A stretch of DNA of 64,000 nt from Callipepla californica brunnescens (taxonomy: Eukaryota > Chordata > Aves > Galliformes > Odontophoridae): NCBI GenBank assembly GCA_023055505.1, contig JALIRH010000007.1, forward strand, positions 18,469,152 to 18,533,151, written 5' to 3'. This document shows, piece by piece, positions 1 to 12,412 of this stretch (position 1 is the first letter of the stretch; the number at the start of each line of letters is the position of its first letter). A program made the translations under genes and the position numbers. The notes under the pieces are model-generated. The model saw only the letters and a program-made list of their open reading frames with translations, was not told the origin of the DNA and made no database searches.

Positions 1-569
1 CAGTCATATCCAGTTTGTAGTCATGCACTGATATAAATGTGTCTTATCACTGAGACAGCTTAGAAGGCAGTCTGTACTAAGCAGACTGGTTTAGAAGAAC
101 CAACACTGCAGACATGAGACATGGTACTTCAGTTCCTTTGTTTCTGAACAGGAACAGGCTGCATACAATGATGTATACAAATGCATATGAAATGGGTGTC
201 TTTGTATATATATACACGTGTGTGTTCATGTCATGTATGTTAATTGGTGTTAAAAATTTTCAACACTACAGAGTAATAATTTTCTCAAAAGCTATATGTT
301 ATATTAAAATATATAAGAATGTAGAGTGATAACTAAGTTCATATTGATTCAGAAAACAAAGATTTGATCTGTTTTCAAAAGAAATCTTGAAGGCTGGTCT
401 TTTTAAAATTAATTTTAGTATCATCTTACTAATCAGTATAATTCCCTTCTGAAAAGGTGATATTAAATTTGTTTAGTAAAACCTGTTGCAACATTTTCAA
501 AATATTTACAGCAGTTCAGAAACACACTCCTTTATCACATCCTGAAATATTTACCCAGTGATTACTCAC
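1..569. other. DST intron, downstream end of window
   Basis: AT-rich intron after the micro-exon at 570. I see no exon, RNA or repeat that I can name. Confidence 0.7.
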
Positions 570-632
570 CTTTGTTTTTCAGAAAATCCTGAGTTCCCAG
601 AGCTCCTCCTTCACCATTTAACACTGTGCCAC
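570..632 (-). CDS. DST: DST micro-exon: last exon in the window
   Basis: A 63-nt exon that completes a Gly codon and reads GTVLNGEGGALGTQDFLKNK, closing one base into the next codon (AAAG|gtgagt). The acceptor is gatcggtag. It corresponds to GVVLNGEGTAANTQEFWANK in human dystonin. The next exon of the rod lies before position 1 of the window. Confidence 0.9.
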
Positions 633-2866
633 CTACCGATCGAGAGGGAATAAGTCACATTCTAATCTGATTTTTCCCACCAAAACTCCAGTGTTACATT
701 TTCTCTTCAAAACAACATGATGCAGAGCCCCTCTTGTAACAACTGAAGACATATCCGCATGCTAATATTTTACTGAGATGGCTTAATATATTTTAAGGCT
801 GTTTTTTGTTTTAACCTGCTCAAGTCCAACATAAATGGTATCACATATATACAGCATATGCCTAGGGTACAGACGTGTACATGCATGCACATGTAAGTAC
901 ACATACATAAGATGTATGAGCAGTCTTACAGCTTACAATATGATGAATATAATGGTCTTTACCCTAGCTGTAAGGCTGACTTACACCCACATGGCTAATA
1001 TTACTTTCTTCTCCCAAAAATGAATCTGTTCCCCACTACTTACAGATCATTACCCAACCATATTCATGCCCTGAAGAGTAGCACTGTCTCACACTGAAAC
1101 TGTGAGGAAAGCACTGAATGTTAAGCAGCAAAGAAGACTAACATGGTCATTGAGAAACCATAACCAAAGACACAGCTTATCTAACAACTTTATCCATACT
1201 TAGCAGTACTGTACCTCTGCACAAAAAGCTCTTAATATCAACAGGACAATTGCCTTTCTATCTCATCATGAGCAAGGTTCAACATCTTCCATGCTGTCCC
1301 AGAGAAAGTGATGTGGAAACCTTACTGTTAATGTGAAGTTCTGTCACTGTCACTAATGAAACAGCATTTCAAAGTCTTCGGATCCAGGGCTGTGTAACCT
1401 TTGTGAAATGCTGTCAGACCACTGAACCAGGAGACAAAGTCACTGCATAGAGAGCAGCCAGGAGAACCACTTCCCACTCTCCTACACATATGTATTCTCA
1501 GATGGGCAGTAAGTAGGGAAAGATCAATGGTTGCCATGAAGAAAGCTGTGGATTCACCCCACAATACCACCTGGACAGTGAGGACATTAGTGGCAGCCAG
1601 AGTATGACAAGAGAATATAAACAGATAAGAAAAGTCACAGCCCCCAGACAGAGCCTTGTAAATCTTCACGCTCTGAGAGCCAGACTGTGGTATTTATAAC
1701 TGCAATTAACTGATACACAGTACATCTCTCATCTAGGAAAGCAAATACTCTCATCTGGAGGATTACACCTACTCCTGTATGCTATATAATTATTTTTCCA
1801 TCTGAATGTATAGAAGTAGAGAGAGAAGCAGAGGAAAAAGCATAAATACCCTATGTAAGGTTTCGAAATGTTCTTTGAAGATTTTTATTTCAAATTCAAA
1901 CAAGGATGAAAACAGAACTAGCTACTACAAAGGAATGTGAAAAAGAAAGTGCTCTACTCTTGCAAAATAGGTATCCACTGGCAGTCCCCATCCTCCCAGT
2001 GTTCTATGCAGATGACCAATGAAGGCCAACGCACTTGAACTGACAACGTCTGGAAATAAAGAACTGACTGAAAACAGAGTTATGGCCAATAAAATTGCTA
2101 GATTCTATAAAACAGATTAATGTACAGTACAGAAATACATGGAAATAGATTTTCTATCTTTAAAATCTGTTCATAGGTAAATAGTTGTCAAAAAATCCAG
2201 ACTGGTAGCATATTTTGGTCCAGAAAACTCACTCTGGAATACGGAGTTGATTCCCTTTCACAGTGTTGTTTCAACTAACTTATAAACTAACACTAATTAT
2301 GCTGTCATATTGGGATAGCAGTTAGTCTAGGCACACCTTTTAGATGAGTAACGTCCTCACCACCCTTTTAACAAAAACTCCATGATTCTGCAAATAATTA
2401 TGTGCTTGCCTGACGTCAAACAGACTAGCCATGAAAAACATATCCCTGTGAGCGAAGATCTACAGGTATGTTAGTGTTTCCAAAAGTAGGGTTTATATTT
2501 CTCCTACTTGCAGATTTGGCAGATATTTGAACACCAATCAGATTTACTCAGTTTCTCATAGTCAAAAGTTTCCTAGTGTCAAGACTTGTAGACTTGTCAA
2601 TCACTTACATGAAAGTGCTTTTACTCTATTTTGGCAATATAAAGCAATCAGGATGTGTACTGAATTATTACAGCAGTTAGACAGCTGAAATGAGAATCAC
2701 AGCAAACAATGGTCAGAACAGACATGGCTAACTGATTTCTTCTAAGCCATAATATTCAGAAACTTAGCCAAACTGTGCTGTACTTCCTTTTTCTTTGTTT
2801 GTTTTTCTTAAGGGCTTAAAAAAAATCCTTAAATATTAGGGATAACCTGATTATATGAATGCATAC
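633..2866. other. DST intron
   Basis: A 2.2-kb intron between exons 2867 and 570. It includes a 113-codon open frame at 1328-1669 on the minus strand that resembles nothing I know and shows no splice logic. Otherwise nothing recognisable. Confidence 0.7.
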
Positions 2867-2993
2867 CTGATTTTGCAACTGCTCTCAGTTTTGCAGGAGA
2901 AGTCACAGCACTAATCAGATTACATAACAATGTTCCTCTGCTGTTCATTTTCTGCAGCTCAGTTGCTTTTAATGTCCATTCATCTTTTAAATT
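2867..2993 (-). CDS. DST: DST exon: spectrin rod
   Basis: A 127-nt exon reading NLKDEWTLKATELQKMNSRG, then TLLCNLISAVTSPAKLRAVA, ending KS plus one base (TCAG|gtatgc). LCNLISAVT.PAK is shared with human dystonin. Confidence 0.94.
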
Positions 2994-3093
2994 CTGTATA
3001 AGAAAGATAGACAGTTATTTATTTCAAAACTGAACTCTAACGAAGTATTTAGTGCTGAGAAAGGAAATGTTACTTGGGAATCTCCTGTAGTAC

Positions 3094-3865
3094 TGTATTG
3101 GGTTTATCTGGGAATACTTTGGTAACATGAGGGCTTTAGTGGTTGCCACTGGGAGAAAAGGCCAGGAGTTGCCTCATATTGGACACACCCAGTCACAGTC
3201 AGCTTCAAAATGTGCCATACTGAGGCCCATCAGCCTCTGTTATATATAGTAAGGGGAAAAAAACATTGTGCAGCAGCTATAAGAGGCCAGAGTGAGAAAA
3301 AGGTGAATAGCAGTCCTGCTGGCACAAAATTCCTGGTGTACCATGTTATTCACACTGCAGCACTTGGAGGACCCCATGCCACAAGAGGTGCATGGGCCCT
3401 GAAAGACCACGGAGAGCTCACACAGGAGCTGGCTGCTGTCAGGAAGTACTGTAACTCTTGGGAATTGGACTCCACTCTGGAGCACGGAAGAGCTTGAGGA
3501 AAGAGGAGGGACAAAGAGTTATGAACAACTCCCGTTCTCCATTCCTGCTGCACTACTTGGGGCAGCAAAGAGATAAAAAGTAATAAGCAAAAGATTGAAG
3601 TTGAGCTTAGGAGGAAAGGGGTTGTATGGAGGGATACTGTTTTCATTTTGTTCTTCTGTCTCACCATCCTACACTGTTTTTAATTGGCAATCAATTAATC
3701 TTCCCCAAGTCAAGTTTTTTTGCCCATGATGGAAATGGTGAGTGATTTCCCATTCTTATCCTTGCCTGTGGCCCACTGTATTTTCTCCCCCTGTCCTGCT
3801 AAGGAGAGGGAATGAGAGAGCAGCTGGGTAAAGTTAGACCACCAAAAGTACACCCAAACATGCAA
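3094..3865 (+). mobile_element. Avian LTR-type repeat, copy 1
   Basis: It begins TGTATTGGGTTTAT, carries AGGCCCATCAGCC and a TATA-like ATATATAG, and ends with the segment around CCCCAAGTCAAG, GCCCATGATGG and GAGTGATTTCCC. This is the layout of a long terminal repeat that I remember as common across birds. The copy is diverged, and its exact right edge is unclear. It lies in the opposite orientation to DST, within the intron between exons 4002 and 2993. It is probably a solo LTR of an old endogenous retrovirus; no viral coding region is present. Confidence 0.6.
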
Positions 3866-4001
3866 AGGAAATGGTAATGTAAATGCAGACTGCAAGTCCA
3901 ATTACTGTGACTGTTTACACATTATGACTGCTCTTTTATGTTACTAACAGATGCCCCCTTTCCCTTCAGTGTATTTTTCTTGTCGTATCACAGAAGCTTA
4001 C

Positions 4002-4158
4002 CAAAGTATCTTCCAAAGGCTTCTTTAACTCTTCTGTATTCAGAGAGGGTTGTGCAGCAGGTATTCGTTCTGTCGTCTCTTTTATCCATTTCTTTAAAGA
4101 TTCTACAAGTAGCTCAAAAGTATCAATTTCTTTCTGACAAGATGTAACATCCTCTTCT
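4002..4158 (-). CDS. DST: DST exon: spectrin rod
   Basis: A 157-nt exon that completes Lys and reads EEDVTSCQKEIDTFELLVES, then LKKWIKETTERIPAAQPSLN, ending PLEDTL|gtaagc. KKWIKETT.R.P corresponds to the human KSWIKETTKKVP. Confidence 0.94.
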
Positions 4159-5245
4159 CTAGATAATTAAAGACAACAAAAGAAATTGAGCACCGAATGT
4201 CAGTGTTCCTTCTGATAGTTAATTCAACAGATATAATCAATCTGATACTGCTATTCCCATATTCATAATCATATTTCAAATACCATCAGATCAACCATGA
4301 CTCAAGGAACTGGCTCATAAGAACAAGTAGCAAAATAAAGTTGAGTGTCCAAGTGATAAAAGCAAAACAAGCATTGAAAAAAAAAATACTGGTGGCAGTT
4401 ATGAGTGAGTAAAAACTTTCATTTAGGAAGGAAACTGATGACACAGTTCGTGTTGCTAACACATAGCATTTTGATACCTTAGTCAAGTAACTAAACATCT
4501 GAGAACTGCCCTCACTGGATCATTTTGGACTTTGAACAAACATCTCCAAGTACTATCATAACTCAGGACCAATGTAACAACTTCTGCATACAGTATTTCC
4601 ATTCTGGTATCTAAGGATGATGACTAGAGCTCGTTGTCACTGTGATTAACTATGCATGATCAGGAAAGGAATTTTCATATCATACTTGAATGTAGTTTTA
4701 ATACTTCAATATGCATCCTATGTGATCTGAAAGAAAAATCTACCCAGCTTAGAAACAAACCTGATTTGGAGATTACAGTTTTGACAGAATCTGAAATTTT
4801 TTTAGACTAACAAAACCAATAATTTTACAAATATGATCAGAATATGGAAAATCCAATTTTGCTCCACAAGTAATTGGAAGCTACAGTAATTTCATCAGTT
4901 TTCCTTTTCAGACTGATTCTAAACAATACATTAAATTAATTTCCACAAATAAGAATTTTTATTTTATCAGAGAAGAAGAAAAGTAGAGAAGTTTCCTTAG
5001 TACTTACAGGATATGCGCAATAGTCATGAAATTTGGAGTTACTTGTCTGTAATTTAGAGCCCCTGAGCCAAACAGAGTAGCTACAGAAGTATGCCCAAAT
5101 TGAATCTTCTTTTTTTATAGTGAAAAATCTCTGCACTGCAGTTAACTGAAATCTCTTGAGATTACATGCAAAAAGGTAGCAGTCATAGTAACAACTGTAT
5201 TAGTAGCCTAAAAGATGGAAACATTTCAATAATCGTTTGACTTAC
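4159..5245. other. DST intron
   Basis: A 1.1-kb AT-rich intron between exons 5246 and 4158. Nothing recognisable. Confidence 0.7.
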
Positions 5246-5412
5246 TTTTCCTTTACAGTCTCCTCTACCTCTCTGAATTTTTTTGACAAAGCATTGACTT
5301 TTTCCAATACCAGCGCTTTATCCCCAGGAAGTGCATGGACAGATAGTTCTTCAAGAAGGTTCTGCAAAACTTCCAGGTCTTTCTTATGTTTTGTTAATTC
5401 TACACTAGCCTC
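5246..5412 (-). CDS. DST: DST exon: spectrin rod
   Basis: A 167-nt exon reading EASVELTKHKKDLEVLQNLL, then ALPGDKALVLEKVNALSKKF, closing two bases into Lys (GAAAA|gtaagt). It matches LPSDKALVLEKTNNLSKKF of human dystonin. Confidence 0.95.
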
Positions 5413-5544
5413 CTGCAAAACACAGATGTATTCTCCATGTTAGATTATGCAATCCATTGTTCATTTATGCCTCATTTATTGTTCTGTCACTTAAGCAAGA
5501 CTAGATAGATATACACGCTGTATACAAATGGAATGGTACAGTAC

Positions 5545-5862
5545 CTGCATGTACTGAGACACTTCACTAACATCCTTTCTTGGTGCCTCAGTCTCACTGA
5601 GAGCCTGGTTTTTCTCATCTAAGAATGACTGGAGTTTTTCTGACAGACTTTCAAATAATTCCACTTTAGTCTTCAGCTCCTCCATTTTCATAAGTTTTTC
5701 TTTATGCTTCTTACTTGCTGCAGAAAAGCGTCCTGCAAGTTCACTCATTTTAGCTTGCAGTGAGGATGCAGTGGATGGATCTGCTGTTTCCATGAACTTC
5801 TTTACTTTCTCATTCATAGTGTTTATACTGCTTTGACGACCTGCAATGTCTTGTTCTAGCAT
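5545..5862 (-). CDS. DST: DST exon: spectrin rod
   Basis: A 318-nt phase 0/0 exon reading [20 protein letters not shown], then [20 protein letters not shown], ending VSQYMQ|gtactg. Strong similarity to human dystonin over its full length. Confidence 0.96.
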
Positions 5863-6116
5863 CTGAAACAAGTAAAAAATTACTGTGTATTGCTTATAGT
5901 TAAATTTTAAGACTGGATCTGGTCTATCATATGAAGCAACAAATCAGTCCAGCTGGACCAACAGCACAGATCTATTTCAGCTACAAATATCTTTATGCAC
6001 AGTTTCAGCTAACGCAATAGTCTCCTTTACCAAGTATTTTGAAGGATGACAAAGTAATATTTTGATTATTTCTTGAAACCTTAATACAGAAATTTCTTTC
6101 AGAGTATGCTACTTAC

Positions 6117-6325
6117 AATGCTTTTACTAATGATGTCTTGAATAGCAGCAGAATTCAAAGGCACTTGATCTTGTTCTTCAAGGCTCTTTTCAACACCTTC
6201 CATCCAATCCAACATTTCATCCAAACCATCCTGTACACTTAGGGATCGTGTCAACATTATTTGGAGCTTCTCATTTCTTTCATTCACAGACTTGGATAAA
6301 TTGTCATATCTCTCCACAACATCAT
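6117..6325 (-). CDS. DST: DST exon: spectrin rod
   Basis: A 209-nt exon that completes the Asp codon and reads [20 protein letters not shown], then [20 protein letters not shown], ending IISKSI|gtaag. LDEMLDWM is a helix-A signature. Confidence 0.95.
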
Positions 6326-6699
6326 CTGACAAAGAGAAAATATTTCAAATGTTTCTGTTAACCACACTAAACTTTTATCTCATTTTATTACTTCTCACCA
6401 GGTAAACGTGAGTCAAAAGTTACCTGTATCAGAAGCAAGTGAAATCACCAGCTATATATTCAGTAAAAATGCACAAGGAAAGATCAGAATCAAATATAGT
6501 CAAGAAGCAAACTGCACAAGTGAAATGAAAGAGCAGCTTACAGCTGCGCTCCAAGCTAGTTCCCATGTGTCACAGTTTGGCTATGACACCATGTAGCTCC
6601 AGCTTATGACAGCTGCTGACTGTTCCCAAAAAATAAAATAGCAGGTAAGATAGCTACTCTACAGCTATGTCTCTTACGTTACTGCTAGAGCTAAACAGG
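6326..6699. other. DST intron, part upstream of LTR copy 2
   Basis: Part of the 1.36-kb intron between exons 7686 and 6325. I cannot assign it; it could be a more diverged part of the adjacent repeat. Confidence 0.5.
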
Positions 6700-7254
6700 T
6701 TTTCCTAAATGGTCCACCATCATGGAGCCCACACATACTACAGCCTGCGGGAGACCTGAAGCAATATCAGGTAGATATTTCCTGAAGGAACTGGGACCTA
6801 TAGACAGCCCACACTGGAGCAGGCCCACCCTGAAAGACTGTGGCCTGTGGAGAGGCTCCAAGCTGGAGCAGGGGAAAACTGGAAGGAGAACAGACCAGCA
6901 GAGTGGAACAGTTACCAACTGACCTCTGTTTCTTATTCCCCTGTGCTGCTTTGTGAGGGGGTGGCAGAATTGGAAGGAGTGAAACTGAGCCTGGGAAGAA
7001 GAAAAGTGGCAGGAAGGTGCTTTAACTTCTTGAATTTGTTTTTCAATATCCTAACCTATTATCTTGTTAACAATACATGAAATTTTCCCCAAGTTAGGTC
7101 TGTTTTGCCTGTGGCAGTAATTGGTAAGTGATCTCCTAGTCTTCACCTCAGCCTATGAGCTCTTCCATCACAATCTCCCCTGTCTTTTGAGGGGGTAATG
7201 TGACAAAGTGACTGTATGGAACATTGTGCAACCAGCCCAGGTCAACCCATCACA
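6700..7254 (+). mobile_element. Avian LTR-type repeat, copy 2, 5'-truncated
   Basis: It shares with copy 1 the run CCCCAAGTTAGGTCTGTTTT, a TAATTGGTAAGTGATCTCC segment and a Pro-codon-like CTCCCCTGTC block, and it ends CAGGTCAACCCATCACA, the terminal motif of this bird repeat. The left part has tandem units around CACACTGGAGCAGG. Antisense to DST. It is remembered from the family, not searched. Confidence 0.6.
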
Positions 7255-7439
7255 TAAAGATACTTGAAATCAGAAGGAAGTTTGGCTGAGCAAACTTCAA
7301 ATAATTGTTTGGAAACATATAGTTGCAGTCGTTTTCCTTGAACCTGAATATACCCCTTCCCAATGGAGCACTCACGGTTCCTCAACAAAACACCCAGTGT
7401 TTGACTTGGTCATCTTTAACTTGGCAATTAAGCACAAAC

Positions 7440-7498
7440 CCTCTCTCACTGAAATAAATAAATAAATAGATAAATAAAAATGAATAAATAAAATGATG
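7440..7498. repeat. AAAT/GATA-rich simple repeat
   Basis: Imperfect tandem AAAT units with one GATA in the intron between exons 7686 and 6325. It may mark the A-rich junction next to the LTR copy. Confidence 0.8.
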
Positions 7499-7685
7499 CA
7501 TTTTAAGTGAAAAGCAAATGATGAAGCATAGGAGACAGAGCGACAATGAAGTTACTGTGTAGTAACAGCTTGTAATTCAACAAAACATGGACTTCAGAGG
7601 TGACACAAATATGGAAACTGTATTCTAGTACCTGCATGTAGTCATAAGTGATAAAAATAAGAATAAAGAAAAATAAGCACTTTAC

Positions 7686-7809
7686 CCAGTGTTTTCTGAA
7701 TCTCCTCTTTATCTGATGCCAACTCCCCCCTGGAATCCAAAAGGACTTCAGCAGCTTTTTTCAGTTTTTCTACAGCAATTTGGTGGTTAGAGACTTGTCT
7801 CTGAAGAAC
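7686..7809 (-). CDS. DST: DST exon: spectrin rod
   Basis: A 124-nt exon reading VLQRQVSNHQIAVEKLKKAA, then EVLLDSRGELASDKEEIQKT, closing one base into Asp (CTGG|gtaaag). It follows the human pattern [20 protein letters not shown]. The stretch contains a GGGGGG run at the Arg-Gly codons. Confidence 0.93.
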
Positions 7810-10291
7810 CTGTAAAATTCAGTAATTGTTAATTATGCTGTTCAGTGTAGCTAGAAGTTACACATGCAGGGCTTGAGATACCCCATGCAGCCTAAAGTTA
7901 ATTCTGGGAATAAACTAACTCAACTCAATGTGTGACTTCTCCATGATGAAAATATTAACGTTGGTCTTCTGGACCTTGTTTTAGTTTATTCACCATTGCT
8001 TTTATCTTCTGTTTCACAATACTCAAATTATTTCTTTTTGCATGTAACTTCAAAATGCATCTTTTGATTGTTTTTTTTTAAAACACTGCACTAACTCAAA
8101 CGATATCCAAAAGAAAAATAAACATATTTTTCAACTCAGTGTCAGACAAACAGGGGAAAATCACAGACAGCAGTAATAATTACACACCCAGCATCAATTG
8201 TACTGACAAAGAACCAGGCTAACACTGTAGTATCAACATCAATGAATTCTAACTACCTTTCTCCTTCTAACCAAAGAACACAGGTTTAGAGACTACTCGA
8301 CTTAGAGACTTGGTTCAAAGTCAACAGAGAGAGACTAAATCAACTTCTGAAAGTGGCTTTCTCTTTTCAGTGTATAGAAGTCCTTTAGTGTGAAGAGTCT
8401 CTAAAGTATTTCAGGACTCTGTGCTAGTGTATGTGATAAATCTTTGTCCTGAACCATTTGAATGTCGTAGAAGTCCAAAATGAAGGGACCTCTCATTTTT
8501 TACTGATGCATGCTATCATTACAAACATTCAGCCCAACCCCGTCTGCCACGCCAGGACAAAATAGCCATATCAATTCATCCAGCATCCATATACATAGCA
8601 AAACACTATGCCATAATATTATTTGCTACCCCACTCACAGAATAAAGTTCAGATAAAGAAGAAGAATTTTCCTTACACTAGAGAAATATACTGTACTTGT
8701 AAAACAAATAAAATACCAACAAAACAAGAAGACATGCCAGAAAACCTTGTATGCTGATGCAAAGCAAGCAAGCTTACGCCAGAGGCACTGAAGATTATTT
8801 TGAAGAACAGTTAATCCCCATAAAAAGATTAGACTCCACCATACCAGCAAGGCCTGTGTGTAGCTGGATTATCAGCTGCATGTGCTGGCTAGAAGGGACA
8901 GCTTTAACTTGCAGCACCTGACTTCTGCAGAAATACTCTTGTGCTGTCATTAATTCGCTTTTTCTTCAGTCTGCTTTTTTTTTCTCTTCCTTTGAATCTT
9001 TTGACACTTTGTATCCTCTCCCTTCTTCCCTGCTTATGTTCACTGAGCGCTCTTTTGTGTGGCAAGTAATCCACGTAGGCATTTCATAAAAGAAACCCAG
9101 TACTCATTCCTTTTGTATTACTTGCATGAAAATTGGCATTATACAGTATATAATTCATTTTGGCATAAGGAACAAAAGTTTAAATAGAGCTTTAAATTGT
9201 AGTTGGTATTATTCCTACTTCTCTGGTGTTTGGTACCACAAAGGTACCTCAATTGTTTCAGCGTTAAAAGTCCAAAACTTTACACTTTCATTTATGAAAG
9301 AACAACTAATTTTCTTAAGTCTTACATAAGATTTATTTTTCTCCTGTGATGTGCCGTATATCAAAGAGTTGGGCAATGCCAGGGGCAGATTTGAAAGATT
9401 CCATGTAGTCAGTGTACAGCTTTTCAGATTATTCTAAGCAAAATGGTGAAAGCATCCACCTTCAAAAAGGCATTGGCTGTTGTTTGTTATCAGCAAACAT
9501 ACCAGACCCGCACAGACCCTCCACATAGCACAAGTAAAACAGTGATGAAGTGTCTGAACAATAGCCTTGTTTGCTGAGAAATGAAAAAGGAATTTGCATT
9601 TTAATTGTAGATAATAGATTGTGTTTATGAAAATGAATGAGCCAGTCAAGAAATGATAGATTGTATGTAACTTTACACAAGCCATCTCATACTTCAGCTC
9701 CTAAGGACTCCTCTAAACCCACAGTGCCTAACTAGTCTTTTAATTTCATGAGCTCCATCACCATCCCATGTTGCCTATACCAGGATTAAAGTGTGAGTTA
9801 CTCTCTCAGAGGAGAAAAACAAAAACAAAAACCAATACTGTTTTGTTATATCCACTCTTGATGGGACACGTAGTACTGAATACAACTGGAAAAGGCAAAG
9901 ATTGCTCACTGCTGATCTGGTGTGGTCCCTCACTGGGGATAATGACATGAAACAAAAATGTGAAAAGAAAAAAGAAAGAGTCACAGACAATAAATGGCCT
10001 TCTTCATCAGGAACTCAGTCACAAGCCCTGTCCTGACAGCAAAGTAGAATTGCTAAATCACTGATTAGTTCCCTGCTAATGGTATCTTGGTCCCCCAATT
10101 TTATTTTCACTCTAGTTCTTTTCAGATAACACTTTAGACAGCTGAACTTGAGAACTATAAAAGTTGCATGCAGACTTTCAAGACAAGAATTTGGCCTGCA
10201 GCCACTTGGATTATATTAGACAATCCAGTTTTGCTGACAGAAAGCAGTTCCTTTTAGGACAGAAGCGCTTCTGCTTTTTAAGGCTTTTCAC
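7810..10291. other. DST intron
   Basis: A 2.5-kb intron between exons 10292 and 7809. Several 60-85-codon frames occur but none shows similarity or splice structure. I see no repeat I can name. Confidence 0.7.
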
Positions 10292-10468
10292 CTTGGTTTC
10301 TTCTAGTTGTCTTTGGAGATTTTTGGGATCCACTGCAATTGGCTCAGATAGTTGTTTGTTCACAGCTACTTCAGAGGCCTGAAGACCTGACAGAAGTCCA
10401 GATGAAGCATCTTCATAATGTTGGTATTTGTCTGCCAGGTCTTTAAGGTTATTTCCAAGGATGCTACA
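10292..10468 (-). CDS. DST: DST exon: spectrin rod
   Basis: A 177-nt phase 0/0 exon reading [20 protein letters not shown], then [20 protein letters not shown] and ending TK|gtgaaa. [18 protein letters not shown] matches human dystonin. Confidence 0.95.
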
Positions 10469-11251
10469 CTAAAAGAGTAGAAAACAAACGCAGAAATATT
10501 CAGGCATTAAACTGTGTGTTCCATTTCATAACAATCTCAAAATCATATTCACATTTCCTGAAATACTGCATGATCTTTTCCTGCTGTTATCTCAGTGACT
10601 AACTGATTTCTGAACTAAGGTAAGGCAGATGGGCAGGCTAGACAGTTCTTCCTAGTTAGTGCTTCTCAAGAGTGATTTTGGATTGATTCACCAATGACTT
10701 GTACTCTAACCCACTGTAGTAGAATAGGAAAAGCTTCAGGAAACCTTCTTGATCCTCCAAATTAAAGATTGTTTATCAGCATTATGACTCCAAAAATATA
10801 GTCAGAAAAAGGCAGAAATTTTCCTAAAATCAGAAGGTATGCATATGTTCATTAAAATATAGAGAGCAGATTTTTGTTTTCATAATATGTCATCTGCCTT
10901 GTAAATCCAAAATGATATGGCTCCTCCTATTAGTCCTTTATGTTAGTATGCACCCAAGATATACACAGAGAATCATCACTTAAAAAAGCCAAAGGAACTA
11001 TTTCAGTCTTTTCACATAAAAAAAAATCTATCCATATCAAGTCATAATATTTATAAACAGCTATTTTAAGTAATAATTATAAAGTTAATTCAAATATTTC
11101 TACTTTGAACCTAAGATACACTGTTTTTAAATTTTTTAATTTTTACATTTGGTACTTGAGCACCACCTGGTGGGCAAATATATAACGCACTCAGTTACTG
11201 AAGCAATTAATGAAGAACTGACCAGATTCAACAAGCAAACATATAAATTTA

Positions 11252-11296
<45 letters not shown>

Positions 11297-11866
11297 GTAT
11301 TATGTATAGAAGATGTATATTTGTACAAACAATCTACAACTCAGAAGATTTCACAAAACTTGAAAGATTTCACTTTCAAAGTCAAGTTCTTGATTTACTA
11401 AGACAAAGCTACTTCATCTTGATTTTGCTCTGCATATTTAGCATCAAATATTTAAGGCATCTCTTTAACGTCTGTGCTAAATGTATATATGCAAAGGATA
11501 GAATTTTGCAAGTTAACCAAAGTGAGATCACAAAGTTCTTAGGATGGGACTTTTACATGGATAACAGTAAGTTCTTAAACATTTCCACAATTATATCTTT
11601 ACATTCACACTCAAACTAAAAACAAGGTGGAAAAATTCAACCATTCAGAGCTTAGATAGCCTGGAACTGAACTAAAGCAGATCTTCTGAAAAACCCTCTT
11701 GTAGATACGTTTTTCCAGAGGAATCTTGTTAATTCCAGAGTTATTCTTTGTTAAGATACAAAGAATTTAAAACCTCCCAGAGTAATTTGTTTCATTAATT
11801 AATCTCTCCTTAAACAAGTTGACAAAATCATAGTGATATTTCCTATTCTGTGTAAACAAAACTTAC
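10469..11866. other. DST intron with AT microsatellite
   Basis: A 1.4-kb AT-rich intron. A 156-codon plus-strand frame (11149-11619) is created by reading through the AT repeat and is not a gene. Confidence 0.7.
11259..11290. repeat. (AT)n microsatellite
   Basis: Sixteen uninterrupted AT dinucleotides. Confidence 0.97.
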
Positions 11867-12412
11867 CTTAGTGTAGAGAGATTTGAAACGATCTGAAGCG
11901 CTATCCAGTTTATTTTGCACTTCGGCATAAGTAGCCGAAGTATCAACACCATCTTTGTCAACCTTGACACCATCTCTTTTGCAACATGACCTTGCAGCAT
12001 CCAAAACTCTTTGTCCAGAAATTGTAATATACCTTAAATCACCCTTGTGAGATATAACATCTTCAGAAAAACTCTTCTGCCTTTTCAACTTGACCATAAT
12101 ACCACTGAAGTCAGAAGCGCCAGCCTCCAAGTTGTCAAGTTCTTGTTCTGCCTGCTGCAGCCAGGTTTCAAATTCACTATAGTCCGTATCAAATTTCTCA
12201 AGTTCTTCCCTCAGAGAATGAGTCATCTTCATTTTCCGTTCTGATTCAGCTAATGCAGCCTCATACTGAGCCTTCAGCTCTTTCATGTTCCTCTGCATCT
12301 TCTCTTTTTCTTCAGGAGAAAGGTAGTGTCCCTGCTTCTCGAGGAGTGCCTGAGCAGACTGAGTTGCTATTATGACAGCCTGTTGCTGTGAAATAATTTT
12401 CTCGTGTTGAGC
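11867..12412 (-). CDS. DST: DST exon: spectrin rod, large exon
   Basis: A 546-nt phase 0/0 exon starting [20 protein letters not shown], passing through [20 protein letters not shown], and ending DRFKSLYTK|gtaag. [12 protein letters not shown] is one of the most conserved segments in the spectraplakin rod. It contains a bird-specific insertion near [15 protein letters not shown] relative to the human DGGKVDTSAT. Confidence 0.96.

Noticed and set aside
1328..1669. 113-codon minus-strand frame in the last big intron
   Set aside because: No dystonin similarity and none needed, since the neighbouring exons join in frame without it.
3210..3667. Three overlapping frames of 81-105 codons
   Set aside because: They lie inside the LTR-type repeat and show no viral or host protein similarity.
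11149..11619. 156-codon plus-strand frame
   Set aside because: It owes its length to reading through the (AT)n repeat as Ile-Tyr units, with no other support.
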